Origin: Streptomyces alanosinicus
GTDB taxonomy: Bacteria > Actinomycetota > Actinomycetes > Streptomycetales > Streptomycetaceae
Reading direction: 5' to 3'
DNA: 64,000 bases
NCBI RefSeq assembly: GCF_014650595.1
Contig: NZ_BMVG01000004.1
Span: forward strand, 310,001-374,000
Of the stretch, positions 1 to 8,513 are shown piece by piece. The notes under the pieces were generated by a model that saw nothing but the letters and a program-made list of their open reading frames with translations, was not told the origin of the DNA and did not search any database. Each line of letters starts with the position of its first letter. Position 1 is the first letter of the stretch. Position numbers and translations under genes: made by a program.

Positions 1-105
1 TCGGTGTCCTTCCGCTACCGCGACGGCTCGCAGGAGAACGGCATCCCGTTCGACGAGGCCATCGCGAAGATCGCCCAGGTCGTCGAGGAGCGCGCCCAGG
101 TCTGA
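1..105 (+). CDS. thrS: Threonyl-tRNA synthetase, C-terminal end (partial)
   Basis: The window opens inside this gene; 34 codons and a TGA stop are visible. The encoded tail (VSFRYRDGSQENGIPFDEAI, then a short helix) matches the C-terminal anticodon-binding domain of bacterial ThrRS, which charges tRNA-Thr in the cytoplasm. The identification also rests on context: in actinobacteria thrS is followed by a HIT-family gene and the pgsA-patA-pimA cluster, as here. A strong hairpin follows the stop. Only the extreme C terminus can be judged, so nothing can be said about the active site. Confidence 0.85.
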   Translation, partial: SVSFRYRDGSQENGIPFDEAIAKIAQVVEERAQV

Positions 106-129
106 GCCGGCGCCCGCTCCGTACGAGGA

Positions 130-157
130 CCCCCGGGGAGGTTTACCTTCCCGGGGG
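130..157 (+). terminator. Terminator after thrS (also at the end of the convergent channel gene)
   Basis: A 12-bp stem (130-141 with 146-157, one G:U pair) has a TTTA loop and is followed by CCTTTCG. It sits 25 bases after the thrS stop and overlaps the last codon of the convergent gene, so it can serve both transcripts. Confidence 0.75.
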
Positions 158-799
158 CCTTTCGTCGCCCTCGCGGTAGAACGTCCGCATCAGCCAGGAC
201 GAGAACGATCCCGTCACCGCGCCGAGCAGGGCGAGGCCGCAGGCCATCATCGCGATCGCGATCGCCCGGCCGAGGAAGGTCACCGGCACCACATCGCCGT
301 AGCCGACCGTGCTGAGGGTCGAGGCGGCCCACCAGACGGCGTCCCCGAAGGTGTGCATGGTGGTGCCGGGCTTCCCGCGTTCCACCTGGTAGACGGTGAG
401 GGCACCGGAGAAGCCGAGCAGCACGGTGGACAGGCCCGCGTAGGAGATCACCCGCGCGTACAGCGAGAGCCGGGGCTGTCCGCGCCGGCGCTGCACGACG
501 TCGAACAGCGGGACGATCCGCAGCGGGCGCAGCAGTGGCAGCAGGACCACCGCCGTGTGCAGGACATGGGCGGTGACGAAGCGCGGCCCCAGCCCGCTGA
601 GCCGCCAGCGCACCGCGTAGTCCACGGCGAACAGCAGCCACAGCACGAGCATCACCAGCCCGCACAGATCCCGCCAGAACGCGGGCAGGCCGGTGGCCAG
701 GACCCGGACCGCGTAGGCGGCCAGGAAGACTACCGCCGCCGTGAAGAGCGGAATCTCGGTGCGCTGTTCCCAGCGGCCGTAGCGCCTGTCGTCGTCCAC
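143..799 (-). CDS. Two-pore-helix potassium channel-like membrane protein
   Basis: The protein is about 218 aa with several hydrophobic segments. Near the C terminus it has a pore signature, STLSTVGYGDVVPVT, in which TVGYGD is the K+ selectivity filter, flanked by two membrane helices. The upstream hydrophobic stretches and an arginine-containing segment (RPLRIVPLFDVVQRRR) resemble the voltage-sensor-like half of 6TM ion channels. It probably conducts K+ across the cytoplasmic membrane. The frame is open to an ATG at 880, which would overlap the divergent HIT gene; a GTG at 799 (VDDDRRYGRW) is preferred because the upstream residues look non-conserved and neither start has a good ribosome site. 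The gene is convergent with thrS and shares its terminator. Confidence 0.8.
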   Translation of the reverse strand: MDDDRRYGRWEQRTEIPLFTAAVVFLAAYAVRVLATGLPAFWRDLCGLVMLVLWLLFAVDYAVRWRLSGLGPRFVTAHVLHTAVVLLPLLRPLRIVPLFDVVQRRRGQPRLSLYARVISYAGLSTVLLGFSGALTVYQVERGKPGTTMHTFGDAVWWAASTLSTVGYGDVVPVTFLGRAIAIAMMACGLALLGAVTGSFSSWLMRTFYREGDERPPGR

Positions 800-865
800 C
801 GCCCAAGCTTGGCCGGAGACAGCTTTCCGGACGCCCCGGCGACACGCCGGGAACGGCCGAAGCCA

Positions 866-871
866 TATGCT
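866..871 (+). promoter_or_regulatory. Candidate -10 element (TATGCT) for a leaderless HIT transcript
   Basis: TATGCT ends eight bases before the ATG at 879, so a start site about seven bases downstream falls on the initiation codon. No Shine-Dalgarno sequence precedes that ATG. No clear -35 box is visible. Confidence 0.35.
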
Positions 872-878
872 GCCTAGC

Positions 879-1424
879 ATGACGACTGAGCCGGAGCAGC
901 AGATCGGAGTGGGGACGCAGGACGCGTTCCAGCGCCTGTGGACGCCCCACCGGATGGCTTACATCCAGGGCGAGAACAAGCCGAGCGGTCCGGGGGCCGA
1001 CGACGGCTGTCCTTTCTGCTCCCTCCCGGCCAAGTCGGACGAGGACGGACTGATCGTCCGGCGCGGTGACCATGTGTACGCCGTGCTCAACCTCTACCCG
1101 TACAACGGCGGCCATCTGATGACCGTGCCGTACCGGCATGTCGCCGACTACACCGAGCTGACCGGGCCGGAGACGGCCGAGCTGGCCGAGCTGACCAAGC
1201 AGGCGATGACGGCCCTGCGCACCGCGTCCGGCGCGCACGGCTTCAACATCGGCATGAACCAGGGCACGGTCGCGGGCGCCGGCATCGCGGCCCATCTGCA
1301 CCAGCACATCGTCCCGCGCTGGGGCGGCGACACGAACTTCATGCCGGTCGTCGGCCACACCAAGGTGCTGCCGCAGCTGCTGGCCGACACCCGGAAGATG
1401 CTGGCGGAGGCCTGGCCGGCGTAG
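879..1424 (+). CDS. HIT family nucleotide hydrolase/transferase
   Basis: This 181-aa cytoplasmic protein carries the histidine triad HLHQHIVPRW (H-x-H-x-H) near residue 140, the catalytic motif of HIT-domain enzymes that hydrolyse or transfer nucleotides (AP4A phosphorylase or AMP-lysine hydrolase type). An N-terminal Cys pair (CPFCSL) and a C-terminal W-G-G motif are typical of the actinobacterial branch. It lies between thrS and the phosphatidylinositol cluster, as in mycobacteria. Two ATGs are possible (867, 879). The second fits a leaderless transcript from the TATGCT at 866. The exact substrate cannot be told from the sequence. Confidence 0.88.
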   Translation: MTTEPEQQIGVGTQDAFQRLWTPHRMAYIQGENKPSGPGADDGCPFCSLPAKSDEDGLIVRRGDHVYAVLNLYPYNGGHLMTVPYRHVADYTELTGPETAELAELTKQAMTALRTASGAHGFNIGMNQGTVAGAGIAAHLHQHIVPRWGGDTNFMPVVGHTKVLPQLLADTRKMLAEAWPA

Positions 1425-1432
1425 GGCATCCC

Positions 1433-3079
1433 TCAGGCGTCGTACAGATCGGCCTTCCTCGGCGTCGGGTCCTGCACCAACCCGCTGAGGATGCCCGAAC
1501 GCGTACCGAACTTCTCCGTGTCCACGCCGTTCTCGCCCAGCACCCTGATCGCCGCCGAGTGGACCACACGCAGCACGGGCGTGGCCGCGCGCAGCGCGTC
1601 GTCGGCCATGAAGCGGTGCCGCCACGGCTGGTCGGCCCAGGCGTGCCGCAGACCGAACGGCTCGGGCAGGGCCAGTGAGCCGCCGAGCCAGTTGAGCAGC
1701 GGCGGATACCAGGTCAGCGGGGCGCGGGTGGCGAGGCGCACCACCTCGTCGGTGCCGACCAGGGGCAGCTTGACCGTGCGGGTCTCCCAGGGCTTGAGGG
1801 ACTTGGAGACCTCCTTGGTCGGCGCCTCCGGCTTGGAGGTGAACAGCGAGTTCACCGGTCCGAGCGCATGTCCCGTCACCTCGATCCGCAGCGTCTCGTG
1901 CAGCACCGTCACCGTGATCAGCATGGTGAGGATCAGCTGCCCGTCCCACAGCGTCCACTGCACGCCCAGGTAGTGCCGGTCGCCGCTGCCGAACTGCTGC
2001 TTGTTGCAGATCTCCTGTATCGCGTGCGGCTTGACCTGGAAGGCCTCGACATCGGTGCCCTCGGGCCGGGACACCGCCGTGGCCTTCTCGCCGATCGGCG
2101 TGACGATCCAGTGCTTGATGGACGGCTTGGGGAAGCCGCCGGTGTTCAGCGGGCCGCGCTCCAGCCGGGAGAGCTGGTCATGGATCGCGCGTACGACGTC
2201 CCAGCTGCGGAAGGGATGGATCTCCCGGGTCGGGTCGGCGGACACCAGGTCCTCGGCGAGCTGCCAGGAACCCCAGCGGGTGCCCATGCCGAGTATGCCC
2301 TTCGGGCCGGCGTAGAAGACCGCGTTGGACTGCTGCTCGGCGCTGAGCCGGGCCAGCGACTGGCGCAGCTCGTCGGCCGCGGTCTGGCCGGGGCCCTGCG
2401 GCACGGCCTCGGGGATCTTGGCGCCGACGCTGGTGCCCGAGAGCAGGCCGTCCCAGCGGGCCCGGAGGTCCTTGGCCGCGCGCTCGCAGATCTGCTTGGC
2501 CAGGAACCAGCCGAGCACGGGCAGCGCGACGCACGCTCGCGCATACCACGCCCAGAAGCCGTTGAACGGCATCTTGATCAGGAACAGCACGGCGACCACG
2601 CCGACGGCGAGCAGCAGGACGGTGGCGAGCGTCCCCGCTCGCTTGTCCTCGCGCTTGGCGACGAACGTGCGCAGCTGGAAGACGAGCAGCCAGCCGAGCA
2701 GGCCGGGCAGGAAGAGCACGCCGGACAGGACCGTCACCGCGGTCAGCCGGTTGTCGCGCTCCCGGCGGATGTTGTTCGCCGCGAGGCAGTGCTCGACCAC
2801 GAACTGCGGCTCGGAGCCGAAGGACTGGATGAGCGGCTTGCGGCCGGGAGCGAGCATCCGGGCGACCACGGCACGCGAGAACGCCTCACCCAGATTGGGC
2901 CGCAGCAGCGCTATCTTGCCGGCCTTGACCGTCGACTGGTGCCAGTCGTTGTCGGCCTTCTTGATCTCCTCGATCGGGCTGTCCCGGTAGGCCGCGGAGG
3001 CCAGCGCGGAGGTCGCCGCCTGGCCCTCGTCGCCCGAGACGGGCACCTGCGGCCCGTCCCACTCCGTTCCCAACGACAT
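1433..3079 (-). CDS. Uncharacterised large membrane protein
   Basis: This 548-aa product matches no family I recognise. Three to four hydrophobic helices cluster in the first third (VLSGVLFLPGLLGWLLVFQL, then LATVLLLAVGVVAVLFLI, then a third around WYARACVALPVLGWFLA). A further hydrophobic stretch, LILTMLITVTVL, lies in the second half. The rest is soluble and charged. The start is set at an ATG preceded by GAGGGGG five bases upstream; an in-frame ATG at 3130 is the alternative. The gene is convergent with the HIT gene, 8 bases apart. A perfect DNA-damage-type promoter lies about 130 bases upstream on the same strand (3212-3234), which suggests a damage-inducible protein. Function unknown. 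Confidence 0.75.
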   Translation of the reverse strand: MSLGTEWDGPQVPVSGDEGQAATSALASAAYRDSPIEEIKKADNDWHQSTVKAGKIALLRPNLGEAFSRAVVARMLAPGRKPLIQSFGSEPQFVVEHCLAANNIRRERDNRLTAVTVLSGVLFLPGLLGWLLVFQLRTFVAKREDKRAGTLATVLLLAVGVVAVLFLIKMPFNGFWAWYARACVALPVLGWFLAKQICERAAKDLRARWDGLLSGTSVGAKIPEAVPQGPGQTAADELRQSLARLSAEQQSNAVFYAGPKGILGMGTRWGSWQLAEDLVSADPTREIHPFRSWDVVRAIHDQLSRLERGPLNTGGFPKPSIKHWIVTPIGEKATAVSRPEGTDVEAFQVKPHAIQEICNKQQFGSGDRHYLGVQWTLWDGQLILTMLITVTVLHETLRIEVTGHALGPVNSLFTSKPEAPTKEVSKSLKPWETRTVKLPLVGTDEVVRLATRAPLTWYPPLLNWLGGSLALPEPFGLRHAWADQPWRHRFMADDALRAATPVLRVVHSAAIRVLGENGVDTEKFGTRSGILSGLVQDPTPRKADLYDA

Positions 3080-3211
3080 TCCCGCCCCCTCGGCCGCCGG
3101 CGTCGTCTCTGCGGCCTTCCCGACTTCCATGCCCCGCACACCTGTTGAACAGGCCTTCGTATCGACGGCCTGTCCGACCGGACGGCTGCGGCACGACGCG
3201 ATCAGGTGATC

Positions 3212-3234
3212 AGCGTATCCGCCGCCACCGACAA
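3212..3234 (-). promoter_or_regulatory. RecA-independent DNA-damage (PafBC-type) promoter
   Basis: On the minus strand the sequence reads TTGTCGGTG, eight bases, then TACGCT. This is an exact match to the actinobacterial RecA-NDp consensus TTGTCRGTG-N8-TAnnnT. The predicted start is near 3205, ahead of the unknown membrane protein gene, and rules out the longest possible reading frame start at 3271. Confidence 0.7.
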
Positions 3235-3237
3235 CCC

Positions 3238-3263
3238 GCGGGCGGACGGCCGAAGCCGCCCGC
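3238..3263 (-). terminator. Hairpin after the EF-G-like gene
   Basis: An 8-bp GC-only stem (3238-3245 with 3256-3263) encloses a 10-base loop, 27 bases beyond the stop of the EF-G-like gene. There is no U-tract, as is usual in Streptomyces. It abuts the downstream promoter. Confidence 0.5.
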
Positions 3264-3289
3264 CCGCACACCCGCCGAGGGCCGGTGAA

Positions 3290-5488
3290 CTACGCGTTGT
3301 CGCCCGCCTGTTCGCGGATCCGCTCGGCGATCTGCGGCGGCATCGGCTCGTGCCGGGCGTAGGAGCGGTCGAAGCGGGCCGTGCCGTGCGAGAGCGAGCG
3401 CAGGTCGACGGCGTACCGGCCGATCTCGAACTCGGGCACCTCGGCCCGGATCAGGGTCCGTCCCGAGCCCACCTGCTCGGTGCCGAGCACCCGGCCGCGC
3501 CTGCTGGACAGATCGCTCATCACCGCGCCCACGTAGTCGTCGCCGACCAGCACGGACACCTCGGCCACCGGCTCCAGCAGATGGATCCTCGTGTCGGCCG
3601 CCGCCTCGCGCAGCGCGAGCGCGCCCGCGGTCTGGAAGGCGGCGTCGGAGGAGTCCACCGAGTGCGCCTTGCCGTCCAGCAGCGTGACCCGCACGTCCAC
3701 CAGCGGATACCCGGCGGCGACGCCCTTGGCGGCCTGCGCCCGTATGCCCTTCTCCACGGACGGGATGAACTGGCGCGGCACGGCCCCGCCGACCACCTTG
3801 TCGACGAACTCGATGCCCGAGCCGCCCGGCAGCGGCTCCACTTCGATCTCGCAGATGGCGTACTGCCCGTGCCCGCCGGACTGCTTCACATGCCGCCCGC
3901 GTCCGGACGCCTTGTGCGCGAACGTCTCCCGCAGGGAGACCCGGTGCGGGACGACGTCGACCTGGACGCCGTAGCGGCTGCGCAGCCGCTCCAGGGCGAC
4001 GTCCGCGTGCGCCTCGCCCAGGCACCACAGGACCACTTGATGGGTGTCCTGGTTCTGTTCCAGACGCATCGTCGGGTCCTCGGCCACCAGCCGGGACAGC
4101 CCCTGGGAGAGCTTGTCCTCGTCGGCCTTGCTGTGCGCCTGGATCGCGAGCGGCAGCAGCGGATCGGGCATCCGCCAGGGCTCCATCAGCAGCGGGTCGT
4201 CCTTCGCGGAGAGCGTGTCCCCGGTCTCCGCGCGCCCGAGCTTGGCCACGCACACCAGATCGCCGGCGACGGCGTGCGTCACCGGGCGCTGCTGCTTGCC
4301 GAAGGGCATGGCCAGGGCGCCGACCTTCTCGTCGACGTCATGGTCCTCGTGGCCGCGGTCGGCCAGCCCGTGCCCGGAGACATGCACCGTCTGGTCGGGG
4401 CGCAGGGTGCCGGAGAACACGCGGACCAGCGAGACCCGGCCGACGTAGGGGTCGGAGGCGGTCTTGACGACCTCGGCGACCAGCGGGCCGCCGGTGTCGC
4501 ACGCCTTCAGCTCCCGTGGCTTGCCGTCGAGGGTGCTGACCCCCGGCAGCGGATGCTCGAACGGGGTCGGGAACCCGCCGGTGACCAACTCCAGCAGCTC
4601 GACCGTGCCCAGTCCCTGTCTGGCGCCCTCGGCCGCGGGGGCGGCGGCCAGGACGGGGAAGAAGGCGCCTCGGGCCACCGCCCGCTCCAGGTCCTCGATC
4701 AGCGTCTTGACATCGACCTGCTCGCCGCCGAGATAGCGATCCATGAGGGTCTCGTCCTCGCTCTCGGCGATGATCCCCTCGATCAGCCGGTTGCGCGCCT
4801 CCTGGATGTCCGGCAGCTGGTCCGCGCCGGGCTCGGACTCCTTGCGCTCCCCGCTGGAGTAGTCGAACAGCTTCTGTGACAGCAGCCCGACCAGCCCGGT
4901 CACGGGCGTGTGCCCGTCGGGGCCCTCGGACGCGCGCAGCGGCAGATACAGCGGCAGCACCGCGTCGGGGTCGTCGCCGCCGAACGCCTCCGCGCAGCGG
5001 CGGGTCATCTCCTCGAAGTCCGCGCGCGCCGACTCCAGATGCGTGATCACGATCGCGCGCGGCATCCCGACGGCCGCGCACTCCTCCCAGACCATCCGGG
5101 TCGAACCGTCCACGCCGTCCGAGGCCGAGACGACGAAGAGGGCCGCGTCCGCGGCGCGCAGACCGGCCCTCAGCTCCCCGACGAAGTCGGCGTATCCGGG
5201 GGTGTCGAGGACGTTGATCTTGATGCCGTCCCATTCGACCGGCACCAGGGACAGCTGTACGGAGCGCTGCTGCCGGTGCTCGATCTCGTCGTAGTCCGAG
5301 ACGGTGCCGCCGTCCTCCACGCGGCCCGCCCGGTTCACCGCCCCCGCGCTCAGCGCGAGGGCCTCCACCAGGGTCGTCTTGCCCGAACCGGAGTGGCCGA
5401 CCAGCACCACATTCCGTACGGATGCGGGCTGGTCGGCCTCAAGAGCCCTGCCGGCGGCTCCGGGGTGTGTCTGGGTCTTGTCGCCCAT
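3290..5488 (-). CDS. EF-G-like translational GTPase (EF-G2/FusA2 type)
   Basis: This 732-aa protein has the full EF-G layout: a GTPase domain with P-loop GHSGSGKT (residues 31-38) and DTPG (95-98), then domains II to V. It is the divergent actinobacterial EF-G2 class rather than the main translocase, which normally sits beside tufA in the str operon. The G4 motif that should read NKxD appears as THLE (149-152), so guanine specificity may be altered. The start ATG has GGAGG seven bases upstream; a longer frame to 5533 has no such site. It is transcribed divergently from pgsA. The role of this class is poorly defined; mycobacterial FusA2 is the closest named relative. Confidence 0.85.
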   Translation of the reverse strand: MGDKTQTHPGAAGRALEADQPASVRNVVLVGHSGSGKTTLVEALALSAGAVNRAGRVEDGGTVSDYDEIEHRQQRSVQLSLVPVEWDGIKINVLDTPGYADFVGELRAGLRAADAALFVVSASDGVDGSTRMVWEECAAVGMPRAIVITHLESARADFEEMTRRCAEAFGGDDPDAVLPLYLPLRASEGPDGHTPVTGLVGLLSQKLFDYSSGERKESEPGADQLPDIQEARNRLIEGIIAESEDETLMDRYLGGEQVDVKTLIEDLERAVARGAFFPVLAAAPAAEGARQGLGTVELLELVTGGFPTPFEHPLPGVSTLDGKPRELKACDTGGPLVAEVVKTASDPYVGRVSLVRVFSGTLRPDQTVHVSGHGLADRGHEDHDVDEKVGALAMPFGKQQRPVTHAVAGDLVCVAKLGRAETGDTLSAKDDPLLMEPWRMPDPLLPLAIQAHSKADEDKLSQGLSRLVAEDPTMRLEQNQDTHQVVLWCLGEAHADVALERLRSRYGVQVDVVPHRVSLRETFAHKASGRGRHVKQSGGHGQYAICEIEVEPLPGGSGIEFVDKVVGGAVPRQFIPSVEKGIRAQAAKGVAAGYPLVDVRVTLLDGKAHSVDSSDAAFQTAGALALREAAADTRIHLLEPVAEVSVLVGDDYVGAVMSDLSSRRGRVLGTEQVGSGRTLIRAEVPEFEIGRYAVDLRSLSHGTARFDRSYARHEPMPPQIAERIREQAGDNA

Positions 5489-5725
5489 GATCCTGCCTCC
5501 CGTGCACGGTGAGGTCACTGTGGGCGCGGACACGCGGGACCCGCGTGGTGTGGCGGCTCCGTCGACGCCCGCGGTTATTCGAGCTTTCCACTCCCGTCAC
5601 GTTGCGTCCATACGAACGACAGCCATGGCAGCCGTGCACGTCTCGCACGCCCCGCGCACGGCGGCGCACACCGGTTCACGCCATGGGCCGTGGGTGCCCG
5701 CCCGTCACGCACACGCGCGCGTGGC

Positions 5726-5731
5726 TACGAT
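5726..5731 (+). promoter_or_regulatory. Candidate -10 (TACGAT) for the phosphatidylinositol operon
   Basis: TACGAT matches the vegetative -10 pattern TAnnnT and lies 52 bases before the pgsA start in the 294-base divergent interval. No convincing -35 box is visible. I see nothing else in this interval. Confidence 0.3.
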
Positions 5732-5782
5732 GGGCCAGCCGGAGGCCACCAGGGCCGAGGCGCCACAACCGTCGGGAAGGCC

Positions 5783-6448
5783 ATGCTGAACAAGTACGCG
5801 CGTGCATTCTTCACGCGTGTCCTCACACCGTTCGCCGCGTTTCTCATCCGGCGGGGGGTGAGCCCCGACACGGTCACGCTCATCGGCACGGCCGGTGTGG
5901 TGGCGGGTGCGTTGGCCTTCTACCCCCGGGGCGAGTTCTTCTGGGGCACGATCGTGATCACCCTGTTCGTCTTCTCCGACCTGGTCGACGGCAACATGGC
6001 CCGCCAGCTGGGCCGCTCCAGCCGCTGGGGTGCCTTCCTGGACTCCACCCTCGACCGGGTCGCCGACGGCGCGATCTTCGGCGGCTTCGCGCTCTGGTAC
6101 GCGGGCAACGGGAACGACAACGCCCTGTGCGCCGTCTCGATCTTCTGTCTGGCCAGCGGCCAGGTCGTGTCGTACACCAAGGCGCGCGGCGAGTCGATCG
6201 GGCTGCCGGTCGCCGTCAACGGGCTCGTCGAACGCGCCGAGCGGCTGGTGATCTCGCTGGTCGCGGCCGGTCTCGCGGGCCTGCACACGTTCGGTGTGCC
6301 GGGCATCCAGTGGCTGCTGCCGATCGCCCTGTGGATCGTCGCCGTCGGCAGCCTCATCACGCTCGTCCAGCGTGTCGTCACCGTCCGCCGCGAGTCCGCC
6401 GAGGCGGAGGAGGCGGCTCGGCAGAGCGCCGGCGAGGCCGCGAAGTGA
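5783..6448 (+). CDS. pgsA: Phosphatidylinositol phosphate synthase (CDP-alcohol phosphatidyltransferase)
   Basis: This 221-aa integral membrane enzyme has the family motif D-x2-DG-x2-AR-x8-G-x3-D-x3-D, seen as DLVDGNMAR followed by GAFLDSTLD (Asp 66, 69, 87, 91). It transfers a phosphatidyl group from CDP-diacylglycerol to an alcohol. The neighbours patA and pimA make inositol 1-phosphate the likely acceptor, giving phosphatidylinositol phosphate, as for mycobacterial PgsA1. Glycerol phosphate is the less likely alternative. The start at MLNKYARAFF is chosen from typical family length; GGGAAGG lies just upstream. Its stop overlaps the GTG of the next gene. Confidence 0.88.
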   Translation: MLNKYARAFFTRVLTPFAAFLIRRGVSPDTVTLIGTAGVVAGALAFYPRGEFFWGTIVITLFVFSDLVDGNMARQLGRSSRWGAFLDSTLDRVADGAIFGGFALWYAGNGNDNALCAVSIFCLASGQVVSYTKARGESIGLPVAVNGLVERAERLVISLVAAGLAGLHTFGVPGIQWLLPIALWIVAVGSLITLVQRVVTVRRESAEAEEAARQSAGEAAK

Positions 6449-7353
6449 GCGCCGCCGAACGGTTCACCGACGGGCTGTACGGGCTCGGCTGGAGCACCGT
6501 CAAGAAGCTCCCCGAACCCGTCGCGGTCCGTCTCGGCCGTGCGATCGCCGACGCCGCCTGGAAGCAGCGCGGCAAGGGCGTCCAGCGGCTGGAGTCCAAC
6601 TACGCGCGCGTGGTGCCCGACGCCACGCCCGAGCGTCTCGCGGAGCTGTCGCGCGCGGGCATGCGCTCGTACCTGCGCTACTGGATGGAGTCCTTCCGGC
6701 TGCCGGCCTGGAGCCGGGAGCGCGTGAAGACCGGCTTCGACCCCAAGGACATCCACCACCTCACCGACGGGCTGGCCTCCGGGCGGGGCGTGATCCTCGC
6801 GCTGCCCCACATGGCCAACTACGACCTGGCCGGCGCCTGGGTCACCACCAAGCTCCGGACACCGTTCACGACGGTCGCCGAGCGGCTGAAGCCCGAGACG
6901 CTCTACGACCGTTTCGTCGCCTACCGCGAGGGCCTCGGCATGGAGGTCCTGCCGCACAGCGGCGGCTCGGCCTTCGGCACCCTGGCCCGGCGGCTGCGCG
7001 ACGGCGGCCTGGTCTGCCTGGTCGCCGACCGGGACCTGTCCGCCTCCGGCGTGGAGGTCGGCTTCTTCGGCGAGACCACCCGGATGCCCGCGGGCCCGTC
7101 CCTGCTCGCCCAGCAGACCGGCGCACTGCTGCTGCCGGTCACGCTCTGGTACGACGACTCGCCGGTCATGAAGGGGCAGGTGCATCCCCCGATCGAGGTG
7201 CCCGAGGCAGGTACGCGGGCCGAGAAGGCGTCTGTGATGACACAGGCGCTGGCCGATGCCTTCGCCACCGGGATCGCCGACCATCCGGAGGACTGGCACA
7301 TGCTCCAGCGGCTGTGGCTCGCCGACCTCGACCCCGCGAAAGGGCCCTCGTGA
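6445..7353 (+). CDS. patA: Phosphatidylinositol mannoside acyltransferase-like protein
   Basis: This 302-aa protein belongs to the LpxL/HtrB lysophospholipid acyltransferase family. Its catalytic H-x4-D motif is HMANYD (His122, Asp127). In mycobacteria PatA acylates the mannose of PIM from acyl-CoA at the inner face of the membrane. The GTG start overlaps the pgsA stop by four bases (GTGA), and its own stop overlaps the pimA start in the same way, so the three are translationally coupled. The sequence shows the family; the PIM substrate is inferred from the conserved operon. Confidence 0.85.
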   Translation: MSAAERFTDGLYGLGWSTVKKLPEPVAVRLGRAIADAAWKQRGKGVQRLESNYARVVPDATPERLAELSRAGMRSYLRYWMESFRLPAWSRERVKTGFDPKDIHHLTDGLASGRGVILALPHMANYDLAGAWVTTKLRTPFTTVAERLKPETLYDRFVAYREGLGMEVLPHSGGSAFGTLARRLRDGGLVCLVADRDLSASGVEVGFFGETTRMPAGPSLLAQQTGALLLPVTLWYDDSPVMKGQVHPPIEVPEAGTRAEKASVMTQALADAFATGIADHPEDWHMLQRLWLADLDPAKGPS

Positions 7354-8513
7354 GAATCGGGATCGTCTGCCCGTACTCCTGGGATGTGCCCGGGGGCGTC
7401 CAGTTCCACATCCGCGACCTCGCCGAGTACTTCATCCGCCTCGGCCACGACGTCTCCGTCCTCGCCCCGGCCGACGACGACACCCCGCTGCCGCCGTACG
7501 TCGTCTGTGCCGGCCGTGCGGTCCCGGTGCCGTACAACGGCTCGGTGGCCCGGCTGAACTTCGGCTTCCTGTCCGCCGCGCGGGTGCGGCGCTGGCTGCA
7601 CGAGGGTGCCTTCGACGTGGTCCACATCCACGAGCCGACCTCGCCCTCGCTGGGCCTGCTGACCTGCTGGGCGGCCTCCGGCCCGATCGTGGCCACCTTC
7701 CACACCTCCAACCCGCGCTCGCGCGCGATGATCGCCGCGTACTCCATCCTCCAGGCCGCGCTGGAGAAGATCAGCGCACGGATCGCGGTCAGCGAGTACG
7801 CCCGCCGGACGCTGGTCGAGCACCTCGGCGGGGACGCGGTGGTCATCCCCAACGGTGTCGACGTGGACTTCTTCGCCAAGGCCGAGCCCAAGCCCGAGTG
7901 GCAGGGGGACACGCTCGGCTTCATCGGCCGGATCGACGAGCCCCGCAAGGGCCTGCCGGTGCTGATGAAGGCCCTGCCGAAGATCCTGGCCGCCCGTCCG
8001 CAGACGCGCCTTCTGGTCGCCGGCCGGGGTGACGAGGAGGCCGCCGTGGCGGACCTGCCGAAGGAGCTACGCGCGCGTGTGGAGTTCCTCGGCATGATCA
8101 GCGACGAGGAGAAGGCCCGCTTCCTGCGCAGCGTCGACCTGTACATCGCGCCCAACACCGGCGGCGAGAGCTTCGGCATCATCCTGGTCGAGGCGATGTC
8201 GGCGGGCGCGCCCGTGCTCGCCTCCGACCTGGACGCCTTCGTCCAGGTCCTCGACCAGGGTGAGGCGGGCGAGGTCTTCGCCAACGAGGACGCCGACGCG
8301 CTCGCCGAGACGGCCGTACGGCTGCTGGAGGACCCGGCCCGCCGTGCCGAGCTGCGCGTACGCGGCAGCGCCCATGTGCGGCGGTTCGACTGGTCGACGG
8401 TCGGCGCGGACATCCTGTCGGTCTACGAGACGGTGACGGCCGGCGCGGCGGCGGTCGCCGCGGACGAGCGGACGACGGGCCTGCGGGCACGCTTCGGACT
8501 GGCCCGGGACTGA
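7350..8513 (+). CDS. pimA: GDP-mannose:phosphatidylinositol alpha-mannosyltransferase (GT4)
   Basis: This 387-aa protein has a GT-B fold. The N-terminal Rossmann half contains the substrate loop WDVPGGVQFHIRDLA and the catalytic His region FHTS (His118). The C-terminal half carries the E-x7-E motif ESFGIILVE (Glu273, Glu281). PimA adds the first mannose of phosphatidylinositol mannosides at the cytoplasmic membrane face. The GTG start overlaps the upstream stop (GTGA). The last codons run into a repeat array that continues past the stop, so the extreme C terminus is probably variable among relatives. Confidence 0.88.
   Translation: MRIGIVCPYSWDVPGGVQFHIRDLAEYFIRLGHDVSVLAPADDDTPLPPYVVCAGRAVPVPYNGSVARLNFGFLSAARVRRWLHEGAFDVVHIHEPTSPSLGLLTCWAASGPIVATFHTSNPRSRAMIAAYSILQAALEKISARIAVSEYARRTLVEHLGGDAVVIPNGVDVDFFAKAEPKPEWQGDTLGFIGRIDEPRKGLPVLMKALPKILAARPQTRLLVAGRGDEEAAVADLPKELRARVEFLGMISDEEKARFLRSVDLYIAPNTGGESFGIILVEAMSAGAPVLASDLDAFVQVLDQGEAGEVFANEDADALAETAVRLLEDPARRAELRVRGSAHVRRFDWSTVGADILSVYETVTAGAAAVAADERTTGLRARFGLARD

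Noticed and set aside
3080..3271. 64-residue N-terminal extension of the unknown membrane protein
   Set aside because: The DNA-damage promoter lies inside it, and the ATG at 3079 has a polypurine ribosome site.
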